Of a stretch of DNA of 64,000 nucleotides, positions 19,207 through 26,686 are shown in pieces. The position numbers and the translations under genes were made by a program. This stretch comes from Lysobacter sp. Lineage in GTDB: Bacteria; Pseudomonadota; Gammaproteobacteria; Xanthomonadales; Xanthomonadaceae. Within the stretch, counting starts at the first letter, position 1. The number at the start of each line of letters is the position of its first letter. The notes under the pieces are model-generated. The model ran no database searches and was not told where the DNA came from. It saw only the letters and a program-made list of their open reading frames with translations. Location of the stretch: positions 1-64,000 of the forward strand of contig SSGH01000007.1 in NCBI GenBank assembly GCA_008015835.1. Reading direction: 5' to 3'.

Positions 19207-19692
19207 ATGACCGAAACGCCGCCCACCGCCGACGCCATCGCATCGCCCGAACCGCAGGCCTTCGTCGGCCGACGGCTGCTCGCCTTGTTCTACGACCTGT
19301 GGCCGGTCCTCGCGATCTGGATGTTGATCTCGGCGCTGTTCAACCTCGGCTACTACCTCGCCGGCCACGACCGTCGCGATGTCCTCGAAAGCACCAGCCC
19401 GCTCGGCGTACTGCTGTGGGTCTGCTGCTGGTTGGCCACGGGCGCCTACGCCGTCGCCAGTTGGGCGCGCGGCGGCCAAACCCTCGGCATGCGCCCCTGG
19501 CGCCTGCGCGTGGAAGCCGCCGACGGCCGCCCCGCGACCCGTCGCGCGCTGATCCGACGCTACCTCGTCGGCACGCTCGCCCTCGCCCTCGGCGGCCTAG
19601 GCTTCTGGTGGGCCTGGTTCGACCGCGAAAAACGCACCTGGCACGACCACGCGAGCGGGACGCGGGTGGTGCGGTTGGCGAAAAAACGATAG
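19207..19692 (+). CDS. RDD family membrane protein
   Basis: Small integral membrane protein, 161 aa, of the RDD family. Conserved elements seen are an N-terminal [16 protein letters not shown] with the D of the family, a second helix ([16 protein letters not shown]), [14 protein letters not shown], and the last helix followed by [11 protein letters not shown]. Function is unknown for the family. A TATCCT hexamer ends only 6 nt before the ATG, so a leaderless transcript is possible. The next gene (19697) begins 4 nt after its stop but is AT-richer and unlikely to be an old partner. Confidence 0.85.
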   Translation: MTETPPTADAIASPEPQAFVGRRLLALFYDLWPVLAIWMLISALFNLGYYLAGHDRRDVLESTSPLGVLLWVCCWLATGAYAVASWARGGQTLGMRPWRLRVEAADGRPATRRALIRRYLVGTLALALGGLGFWWAWFDREKRTWHDHASGTRVVRLAKKR

Positions 19693-19696
19693 CCCC

Positions 19697-20410
19697 ATGC
19701 CATGTAAAGCCTCATGGCATATCGAGAGCAGAGAAAATTTTCCTGCTGCTCTTCGAGATATTAATCTCGCCGTTCCACTCAGATCCGAGCGCCGACATAA
19801 GGATCATGTCGAGCGGTACTGCATTGCGCGCCTTCTTGCCAGCCCGCCATCGCATCGACTGCAATTTCCGCTTGACCTAGATCATCGCGAGAGGCCCGAC
19901 TTCCTTCTTTCGATGCCGCGCATCAGAATCGGCATTGAGCATACTCAAGTGGTGTCGCAAAACGCGGCGAGTGCAAGCGCCATTCGAGAGCGCGGTCTTG
20001 GCCCTGAAGTCTACTTTCACTGGCACGCCAAGCCAGGAGAGGAGATTTTGCCGAGCAAAAAACTCATTGAGAAAATCAAAAAAGACAAGTTAAGCCCTCC
20101 CTGGCATGGCGATTCCGTGGAACGAAATACTGCCGACGCAGTGCTGCAATGCGTCATTGAGAAGAAGGAAAAATCTATTGCGGAAGGATTCGATCGATAT
20201 GAACAAAACTGGTTGTTGATGTACAACAATTGGCGTGGCCCGCGTTGCAATTTCCGCAAAATGGTTGAAATCTTAACCCCCAAACTTGCAGAGCAAGACG
20301 TAAGCAGCGTATTCGACAGTGCCTTCATTCTCTCAGGGCGCGAGATGTGCGAGATCGGCAAGCGGGTTGACTTTTATCCAGTCGATGAAGCCGGAACGAA
20401 GCAAGCCTAA
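19697..20410 (+). CDS. Orphan protein with PD-(D/E)XK nuclease-like core
   Basis: Not recognised as a named family; 237 aa from the ATG at 19697. The only motif seen is ERPDFLL (residues 65-71) followed by RIGIEHTQV (about 77-85). This spacing resembles a PD-(D/E)XK core in which the final Lys is replaced. The middle is Lys-rich (PSKKLIEKIKKDKLSPPWHGD) and the C-terminus has SVFDSAFILSG. Base composition is clearly AT-richer than its neighbours and it sits directly behind the RDD gene and before a repeat tract, suggesting transfer. The exact start is uncertain because an ATG lies within a small ATGCCATG palindrome region. Confidence 0.55.
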   Translation: MPCKASWHIESRENFPAALRDINLAVPLRSERRHKDHVERYCIARLLASPPSHRLQFPLDLDHRERPDFLLSMPRIRIGIEHTQVVSQNAASASAIRERGLGPEVYFHWHAKPGEEILPSKKLIEKIKKDKLSPPWHGDSVERNTADAVLQCVIEKKEKSIAEGFDRYEQNWLLMYNNWRGPRCNFRKMVEILTPKLAEQDVSSVFDSAFILSGREMCEIGKRVDFYPVDEAGTKQA

Positions 20411-20943
20411 AACAGTGAAAACCGCAGGCAATCTCTTAATGGCAAGCGACTCTGTTTTCCGCAGACCCAGCGGGCGGCGGGCAGGATGCCCGTCGTTTTT
20501 CGATTCGCCACGGACGGCGAATCGAAAAATCCCTTTGAGAATGAATGCCCAGCATTGCTCTGTCGGGGAAAAGTGCTTTCTTTTGCCTACTTTTTTTGAC
20601 TCGCACCATCCTGGCGCTCGCCCTTCGGGCCGGCTTCGCCGTTCGCGTGCGCTCCTGCGCACGCAGTGCACGAGCAAAAAAGTAGGTCGCGCGTCAGCGC
20701 GAAAGCATCGACCTTCAAGCAAAGAAGACGACTGCGACTGCGCGACCAAGAAGCAGATCGCGCCTTCCGGCGCTCCCACACGGCTCCCGCTCCGTAATCG
20801 ACTAAGCGGCGGCGTTTGTCGAATCATCGCGATACCGTCCGTGGCCCGGTAACGCTCGCTTCGGATCGCCCGGCCCGGCCTTCCATGTCCGGGCGTTCGC
20901 CCGAGCGGCCGATGCCGATAGGGCATCGGCCAAGCGCTCGGGC
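20411..20943. other. Repeat-rich tract without a convincing gene
   Basis: This stretch separates the orphan gene from lptG. It holds GTTTTTCGATTCGCC ... GGCGAATCGAAAAATCC (an inverted repeat at about 20494-20532). It also holds a large inverted repeat with arms GCCTACTTTTTT (about 20586-20598) and AAAAAAGTAGGTCGC (about 20674-20688) around a GC-rich loop. ORFs crossing it in both directions have no family features and translate the repeat. It looks like a composite of multi-copy intergenic elements. Confidence 0.55.
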
Positions 20944-22056
20944 TCACCCCGATTTACGCTTGAACATCCACAGCGACAACGCCAGCATGATCGCCGCCGG
21001 CAGTAGATATGCGAGGCGGTAGTCGAATTTGAACACGCCGGCCATGCGCACGAACTGGGTCTGCACCAACCAGAAGCCGAGCGAGAACACGATGCCGAGG
21101 AACAGCCGCTTGCCCGAGCCGCCGCTGCGCAGCGAGCCGAACGCGAACGGCACGGCGAGCAGGCACAACACCAGCACGTTCAGCGGATAAAACCAGCGGT
21201 ACCAGTAGTGTTCCTCGAATTCGCTGGATTCCAAGCCGTTGCGCTGGCGGTACTCGATGCCGTCGCGCAAATTCGCGGCGGTCATGTAGCGCGGACGCCA
21301 CAGATCGCGGGTGTTCGCGGCCAAGGCGGCGGCGTCGAGCTTCGAGGCCCAGCGTTCTTCCTTCGCTTCGGTGCGGGTCACCGATTTGGCGTCGAACGTC
21401 GTGCGCTGCACGTCGCGCAGCAGCCAGGCGCCCTCGCGATGTTCGGCGGTGGCGGCGTGCGTGATCGACACCAGCCGCCCGTCGCGGGCCAATTCGAACA
21501 GGCGCACGTCGTTGAGCTGCAGCCATTGGCGATCGCCTTCGCTGCGCTCCATTCCGGTCTGCGCGTTGAGGAAAATATCGCCCTCGCGCGCCCACAATCC
21601 CGAGTACTGCGCGACGATCACGTCCTTCGATTTCGCCGCGGCTTTCAGCGTATCGGCGCGACGCTGGCCCCACGGCGCCAAAGTTTCGCCGTTCACCACC
21701 ATCAACGCGGTCAACACCGTCAGCGCCAGAATCACCGACACACTGATGCGACGGCGCGACAGCCCCACCGCACGCAGCACGGTCAATTCCGAGCTCGCGG
21801 CCAACTGGCCCAAGCCCAATAGCACGCCGATGACGGCGGCGTTGGGGAACAGCATGTAGGCGCGGCGCGGCAAGGTGAACGCGACGTTGGTCGCGGCCGC
21901 CAGCGCGTCGTAATTGCCGGTGCCCACGTCGCTCATCTCGGTGAGCAGACCGCTGACGATGGCGTCCATGCCGATCAGCACGGCCCAGGTCAGCAGCACC
22001 GTGCTCAGCACGACGCGGCCGATGTACCAATCGTGGATTTTCGGGAAAGGACGCAT
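20944..22056 (-). CDS. lptG: LPS export ABC transporter permease LptG
   Basis: Inner-membrane permease of the LptB2FG machine that extracts lipopolysaccharide for transport to the outer membrane, 370 aa. It has three N-terminal helices (IGRVVLSTVLLTWAVLIGMDAI onward), a periplasmic beta-jellyroll (about residues 130-270) and three C-terminal helices ending FDYRLAYLLPAAIMLALSLWMF. The motif ASSELTVLRAVGLSRRRI is the coupling-helix region. It starts 7 bp after lptF and is surely co-transcribed. Confidence 0.95.
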   Translation of the reverse strand: MRPFPKIHDWYIGRVVLSTVLLTWAVLIGMDAIVSGLLTEMSDVGTGNYDALAAATNVAFTLPRRAYMLFPNAAVIGVLLGLGQLAASSELTVLRAVGLSRRRISVSVILALTVLTALMVVNGETLAPWGQRRADTLKAAAKSKDVIVAQYSGLWAREGDIFLNAQTGMERSEGDRQWLQLNDVRLFELARDGRLVSITHAATAEHREGAWLLRDVQRTTFDAKSVTRTEAKEERWASKLDAAALAANTRDLWRPRYMTAANLRDGIEYRQRNGLESSEFEEHYWYRWFYPLNVLVLCLLAVPFAFGSLRSGGSGKRLFLGIVFSLGFWLVQTQFVRMAGVFKFDYRLAYLLPAAIMLALSLWMFKRKSG

Positions 22057-22063
22057 GCCGACC

Positions 22064-23182
22064 TCAGCTCGCGCGCGCCGCGGGCAGCGGTTTCGGGCCG
22101 CGAATGCGGCCGTCGCGCGCGTACATCCAGGCCGACGCCGACAGCAGCGGCAGCAACAGCCACCACAGACCGATTGAGGTCGGCAACTTGCCGTCCTCCA
22201 GCCATTGCGTTCCCAGCATCGTCAAAAACATCGCGAACAGATACGTCAGAAACCCCATCACCATGTTGCCGTAGCGCGCTTGTCGCGGGTTCGTGCGCGA
22301 TAACGGCAGCGCCAGCAGCACTAAGGCCAAGGTCAGCAGCGGCGGGGCGATGCGCGAATGCAATTGCGCGCCGGCCTCGGGCCTGGGGTCGCCGAGCAAG
22401 CGCAACGTCGGCTGCAGTTCGACATCGCCGGATTTACGGCGTTTGAGCAATTCTTCCGGCAGGCGCAGCTCGTTCGCGGCGTAGCGCATCAATCGATAAT
22501 CGCGGCCCTCGCCCGCGAGCGGGCCCTCCACCTCGAAACCGTCCTCCAACCGCAGATAACGGTCGCGCTCGCCCTGCACATTCATCGCGCCGCTGCGCGA
22601 GGTGGTGACTTGGAAGCGCTCGCTCTCGGCGCGGCGCTTCTGGCGATAGACGAACACGCGCTCCATCCGTTTGCTGTCGCCCGACAGCGCGCCGACGTAG
22701 ATCACGCCGCCGCCCCCGGGCAGTTCGGTGAAGCGGCCGGGCTCCATGCCGGCGATCAGCAGATTGCGGCTGGCGTCGTCGATCATCCGCTGCGAGGTGG
22801 CGTCCGCCCAGGGCGCGAGCCAGAGCGAACACAGGCCGACCACGAGGATCAGCGGCCCGGCCATTAGGAACAGCGGACGCAGCATGCGTTTCGGGCCGAC
22901 TCCGGTCGCCACCAGCACCGGCATTTCGGCGTCGCGATACAGCCGCCCCATCGCCAGCATCAGGCCGAGCATCGCGCTCAGCGGCAGGATGGTCGGGATC
23001 CATTTGACGAACACCAGGCCGAGCTGCGCCAACAGCATCTGCGCCGGCACCTTGCCTTCGGCCACGTCGCGCAGCACGTCGGCGAAGGCGCCGCCAAACA
23101 GCACGATCAGCAACACCACCAGCACCGCGAAGGTGCTTTGCGCGAATTCGCGGAAGAGGTAACGGTCCAGCAGCTTGAGCAT
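22064..23182 (-). CDS. lptF: LPS export ABC transporter permease LptF
   Basis: Partner permease of LptG, 372 aa. It opens with LDRYLFREFAQSTFAVLVVL, typical of LptF; the coupling helix is YRDAEMPVLVATGVGPKRML. The periplasmic jellyroll spans about residues 130-260. The C-terminal helices include LTLALVLLALPLSRTNPRQ, the conserved segment before helix 5. It is divergent from pepA, the gammaproteobacterial arrangement. Confidence 0.95.
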   Translation of the reverse strand: MLKLLDRYLFREFAQSTFAVLVVLLIVLFGGAFADVLRDVAEGKVPAQMLLAQLGLVFVKWIPTILPLSAMLGLMLAMGRLYRDAEMPVLVATGVGPKRMLRPLFLMAGPLILVVGLCSLWLAPWADATSQRMIDDASRNLLIAGMEPGRFTELPGGGGVIYVGALSGDSKRMERVFVYRQKRRAESERFQVTTSRSGAMNVQGERDRYLRLEDGFEVEGPLAGEGRDYRLMRYAANELRLPEELLKRRKSGDVELQPTLRLLGDPRPEAGAQLHSRIAPPLLTLALVLLALPLSRTNPRQARYGNMVMGFLTYLFAMFLTMLGTQWLEDGKLPTSIGLWWLLLPLLSASAWMYARDGRIRGPKPLPAARAS

Positions 23183-23625
23183 GAGCGGGGAAACGACCTC
23201 GGCATGTGTCTGGGCGCCGAGGCGCCGGAGCGCCGATGGCGGAGCGGAGAAGCCGCGATCCGGAATCGATGCCCGGGGCCGCGGTTCGGGCCTGTTAAAC
23301 TAGACCGCTTCCGCATCGCCCCCGGGCTGCGGCCCCGATCCTATCGGCATCGCTCGCCGGCAAGGCTCGGGCCGATGTTCGGATACGGCTCGGGAGCGAT
23401 TGTACGGAATGAAGCCTGAAGCCTGAACCCGGCTCGGCGCGCGCGTCGGCGAACGCGCGACCGGGGGATCGCAGGGATCGCGCGCCGCTTCCGGGCGCAC
23501 CGTCTTCGATCGAACCGACCGCGCGATCGGCTCGGCCGGCCGCTTCATCGCCCGCTTCATCGCCCGCTTGATCGCTCGCGCCTCCTCCTCCCACTTCGCC
23601 GACCACCCCGACGGATCACCGCACG
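23183..23625. promoter_or_regulatory. Divergent lptF/pepA intergenic region
   Basis: A 443-bp gap between the starts of lptF and pepA must hold promoters for both. The only AT-rich island is CTGTTAAACTAGACC (about 23292-23306), which could serve as a -10 element for either direction. Near pepA there are short direct repeats of CGCCCGCTTCATCG / CGCCCGCTTGATCG (about 23545-23575). No gene is credible; ORFs here are GC-driven. Confidence 0.4.
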
Positions 23626-25119
23626 ATGTCTCTCGAATTCAGCCTCGACACCAGCGCCCTCGGCGCCCCCGCCGCCGCTCACACCGACTGCCTCGTGGTC
23701 GGCGTGTTCGCCGACAAGACCCTCAGCCCCGCCGGCCAAGCGGTCGATGCGGCTTGCGGCGGTCGCTTGGCGGCGCTGATCGAGCGCGGCGACGTATCGG
23801 GCAAGCTGGGCAAAACCAGCCTACTGCTGGACCTGCCCGGCGTGGCCGCGCCGCGCGTGCTGGCCGTGGGCCTGGGCGACGCCGCGAAATTCGGCCCGCC
23901 GCAGTACATCAAGACCGTCGGCGACGCGATCCGCGCCCTGAAGGACGGCGTCGTCGCCCACGCCACGCTCGCGTTCGCCGATGTGCCCGTGCAGGGTCGC
24001 GACCACGCCTGGGCGGTCCGTCAGGCGGTGGTCTGCGCCAGCCATGCGCTGTACCGCTACTCGGCCACCTTGGGCGAGAAGAACAAGACCAAAGGCGAGA
24101 GCAAATTGGTGCGGGTGTCGGTGGCCGGCGACGACGCGCTGGCCCTGGCGCAGGGCAAGGCCGTGGCCAACGGCGTCGCCTTCGCCCGCGAACTGGGCAA
24201 TCTGCCGCCGAACATCTGCAATCCGGCGTATCTGGCCGAGCAATCGAAACTGTTCGCCTCGAAGTTCGACAAGGCCTCCTGCGAGGTGCTGGACCGCGAC
24301 GAGATGCAGGCGCTGAGCATGGGCTCGCTGCTGGCGGTCGCGCGCGGCTCGGCCAACCCGCCGAAGCTCATCGTGCTGAAGTGGCACGGCGCCGCCGACG
24401 CCGCCGACAAGCCCTACGTGATGGTCGGCAAGGGCATCACCTTCGACACCGGCGGCATCAACCTGAAAACGCAGGGCGGCATCGAAGAAATGAAGTACGA
24501 CATGTGCGGCGCGGCCGCCGTGCTGGGCGCGTTCGTCGCCGCCGTGGGCATGAACTTGCCGATCAACGTCATCGCCGTGGTGCCGGCGGTCGAGAACATG
24601 CCCGACGCCGACAGCTATCGCCCCAGCGACGTCATCACCAGCATGTCCGGCAAAACCATCGAAGTCGGCAACACCGACGCCGAAGGCCGCTTGATCCTGT
24701 GCGACGCGCTGACCTACGCGCAGCGCTTCGAACCCGCGGCCCTCATCGACGTGGCCACGCTCACCGGCGCCTGCGTGGTGGCGCTGGGCAAATTCGCGAC
24801 CGGCCTGATGAGCAAGCACGACGACCTCGCGAACGAACTGCAGCAAGCCGGCGAAACCGTGTTCGACCGCGCCTGGCGCCTGCCGCTGTGGGACGAATAC
24901 CAGACCCAGCTCAATTCCACCTTCGCCGACGTCTACAACATCGGCGGCCGCAACGCCGGCGCGATCACCGCCGGCTGCTTCCTCGCGCGCTTCACCGAAG
25001 GCCAGCGCTGGGCGCACCTGGACATCGCCGGCGTCGCCAACGACGACGGCAAACTGGGCATGGCCTCCGGCCGCCCGGTCGGATTGCTGTCGCAGTGGTT
25101 AATGGAACGGGCGCTGTAA
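23626..25119 (+). CDS. pepA: Leucyl aminopeptidase PepA
   Basis: Cytosolic M17 aminopeptidase, 497 aa, normal length. The catalytic half shows the metal and active-site motifs [15 protein letters not shown] and [12 protein letters not shown], the signature [14 protein letters not shown], and the bicarbonate-binding region. The C-terminus ([16 protein letters not shown]) is typical. In other gammaproteobacteria PepA also binds DNA at cer-type sites and as a regulator; XerD is present in this window, but no such site was looked for beyond reading. First gene of the pepA-holC-valS order. Confidence 0.95.
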   Translation: MSLEFSLDTSALGAPAAAHTDCLVVGVFADKTLSPAGQAVDAACGGRLAALIERGDVSGKLGKTSLLLDLPGVAAPRVLAVGLGDAAKFGPPQYIKTVGDAIRALKDGVVAHATLAFADVPVQGRDHAWAVRQAVVCASHALYRYSATLGEKNKTKGESKLVRVSVAGDDALALAQGKAVANGVAFARELGNLPPNICNPAYLAEQSKLFASKFDKASCEVLDRDEMQALSMGSLLAVARGSANPPKLIVLKWHGAADAADKPYVMVGKGITFDTGGINLKTQGGIEEMKYDMCGAAAVLGAFVAAVGMNLPINVIAVVPAVENMPDADSYRPSDVITSMSGKTIEVGNTDAEGRLILCDALTYAQRFEPAALIDVATLTGACVVALGKFATGLMSKHDDLANELQQAGETVFDRAWRLPLWDEYQTQLNSTFADVYNIGGRNAGAITAGCFLARFTEGQRWAHLDIAGVANDDGKLGMASGRPVGLLSQWLMERAL

Positions 25120-25137
25120 AGCGAAGCCGACGTACGC

Positions 25138-25734
25138 ATGCGCCAATACGGCACTATCCGTCATGCAACCGGCAGGGTCGTGTTCGCGACCCTGGCGGCT
25201 TTTGCCGCGGACAATGCCGTCGCCTGCGGCGGATACAGCTATCCGGCCGAAATGGTGCGCGAATTCAATGAGACGCAAGTCGCCGAAGAGCGCGAATTCA
25301 TTGCCCGTACGATTGCCGGCGCCGACACGATCGCGGTCGTCGAAGTCGTGCGCAGCGATGTCCTCGGGTACGAAGACCTCAGCGACGCCAACGTTACTTT
25401 TCGCACCGAACGAGCCATCAAGGGCAATGTGCCCGAAACGTTTTCTGCCGTTTGGTATCGTGCCGACAAGCGAAGAGAGCAACGTGAGCGCGAAGACAAA
25501 GAGGCGCGGCGCTCAGAGGCCGAGGCGCGTGGAGAAATTGCGCTGGATATCGTGCACTACAGTTGTTGGCCGAAAGAAAATTTCGACGCCATCGATTTTT
25601 CCTACATGGAAGACTATCGATTTCTGGTCTATCTGCGGGAGGGGCGCGTTCTGCGCGCATCCCCCTTCCGACTAGGGCCTCCGGCGATCACCCCCGAGCA
25701 GGAGATTCTGATGATCTCTGGCGGGAAGCCTTAA
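25138..25734 (+). CDS. Secreted protein of unknown function between pepA and holC
   Basis: No family recognised. The protein is 198 aa with an N-terminal hydrophobic segment (about residues 12-30, GRVVFATLAAFAADNAVACGG) that reads as a signal peptide, possibly cleaved at AVA-CGG. The body is mixed alpha/beta with a charged helix (DKRREQREREDKEARRSEAEA) and a C-terminal LVYLREGRV segment. It is 18 bp after pepA and its stop is 1 bp before holC, so it interrupts an otherwise conserved operon. Confidence 0.75.
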   Translation: MRQYGTIRHATGRVVFATLAAFAADNAVACGGYSYPAEMVREFNETQVAEEREFIARTIAGADTIAVVEVVRSDVLGYEDLSDANVTFRTERAIKGNVPETFSAVWYRADKRREQREREDKEARRSEAEARGEIALDIVHYSCWPKENFDAIDFSYMEDYRFLVYLREGRVLRASPFRLGPPAITPEQEILMISGGKP

Positions 25735-25735
25735 C

Positions 25736-26161
25736 ATGCCCCGTGCCGACTTCTACCTGATCCAAAAGCCGCGCTTCCGCGAGGAGCCGCTGCGTTTGGT
25801 CTGCGAACTCGCGCGCAAAGCTTACGACGCGAATCTGTGGACGCTGGTGCTGGCGCGCGACGCGGCGCAAGCCGAGGCGCTGGACGAGTTGCTGTGGGCG
25901 TTCGACGAGGATGCGTACATTCCGCACCAGATCGCCGGCACCGACGACGAAGACGAACTCACGCCGGTGCTGATCGCCGCGCCCGACACCGACATCGCGC
26001 TGCGTCCGCTGGTGATCAACCTGCGCGACGCGCCGGTCGAGGGCGCGTTCGAGCGCGTGTTGGAAGTCGTGCCCGCCGACGAATCCGCGCGCGGCCCGCT
26101 GCGCGAACGCTGGAAGCAGTATCAAGCGCGGGGGTTGGACGTGAAGAAATACGATATGTGA
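25736..26161 (+). CDS. holC: DNA polymerase III chi subunit HolC
   Basis: Clamp-loader accessory protein, 141 aa, binding SSB and the psi subunit. The family N-terminus RADFYLI and the Rossmann-like pattern are seen (LVCELARKAYDANLWTLVL, then DAAQAEALDELLWAFDEDAYIPH). Further on are LRPLVINLRD and the C-terminal RERWKQYQARGLDVKKYDM. Position between pepA and valS supports the call. The partner psi subunit may be the gene at 30935-31288. Confidence 0.93.
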   Translation: MPRADFYLIQKPRFREEPLRLVCELARKAYDANLWTLVLARDAAQAEALDELLWAFDEDAYIPHQIAGTDDEDELTPVLIAAPDTDIALRPLVINLRDAPVEGAFERVLEVVPADESARGPLRERWKQYQARGLDVKKYDM

Positions 26162-26177
26162 CCGACACCGCGCGCAG

Positions 26178-26227
26178 CCCCTCACCCGCCCTTCGGGCAC
26201 CCTCTCCCCGCCGCGCGGGGAGAGGGG
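26178..26227. repeat. C/G palindromic repeat, copy 1 (after holC)
   Basis: The string CCCCTCACCCGCCCTTCGGG leads into a CCTCTCCCCGC / GCGGGGAGAGG hairpin. It is the reverse-oriented version of copies 2 and 3 within the duplicated valS leader. It starts 17 bp after the holC stop and could end holC transcription. Downstream (26264-26326) is a low-complexity run of ACACGAGAAC-like units. Confidence 0.75.
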
Positions 26228-26340
26228 AACGTCGAACGCCGAGGCGCGCTCTACGATGCCTTTCACGAGGACACGAGAACACGAGAACACGAGGACGCGA
26301 AGACGGCGAAGACACGAGGACGAAAGGCTTCACAAGACAT

Positions 26341-26686
26341 CGCTACCCGCTCTCCGCCTCCGCGACGTGCGCCCTCCCCTCTCCCCGCCCGCGGGGAGAG
26401 GGTGCCCAAAGGGCGGGTGAGGGGCCTCGCGAGAAGCCGACCGAACGAAGCACCGAAATACCGAACCACCGACGACCCCCAACGCACACGACCCAACGAC
26501 ACCGAACGCCATCGCCACCCTCTCCCTGGCCTCCGCGACGTGGGCTCTTCCCTCTCCCCGCCCGCGGGGAGAGGGTGCCCAAAGGGCGGGTGAGGGGCCT
26601 CGCGAATAGCCAACCGAACGAAGCTCCGAAACACCGAACTACCGACGACCTCCAACGCACACGAAACGACGACACCGAACGCCATG
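26341..26686 (+). repeat. 173-bp tandem duplication forming the valS leader
   Basis: Two adjacent copies (26341-26513 and 26514-26686) align with a constant offset of 173 bp at three checked landmarks: CTCCGCGACG (26358/26531), GGTGCCCAAA (26401/26574) and ACCGAACGCC (26501/26674). Each copy holds one C/G hairpin repeat (26374-26424, 26547-26597). Each ends in sequence like the first codons of valS; copy 1 has ATCGCCACC where valS has ATGACCACC. The second copy supplies the real start. Confidence 0.85.

Noticed and set aside
20319-20947. ORFs of about 180-200 codons on both strands before lptG
   Set aside because: They translate the intergenic repeat tract; no ribosome sites, no recognised family, mutually overlapping.
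26162-26680. Several 60-140 codon ORFs in the valS leader and possible CRISPR-like array
   Set aside because: Only two 173-bp tandem units with diverged sequence and no spacer-repeat pattern; ORFs are repeat translations.
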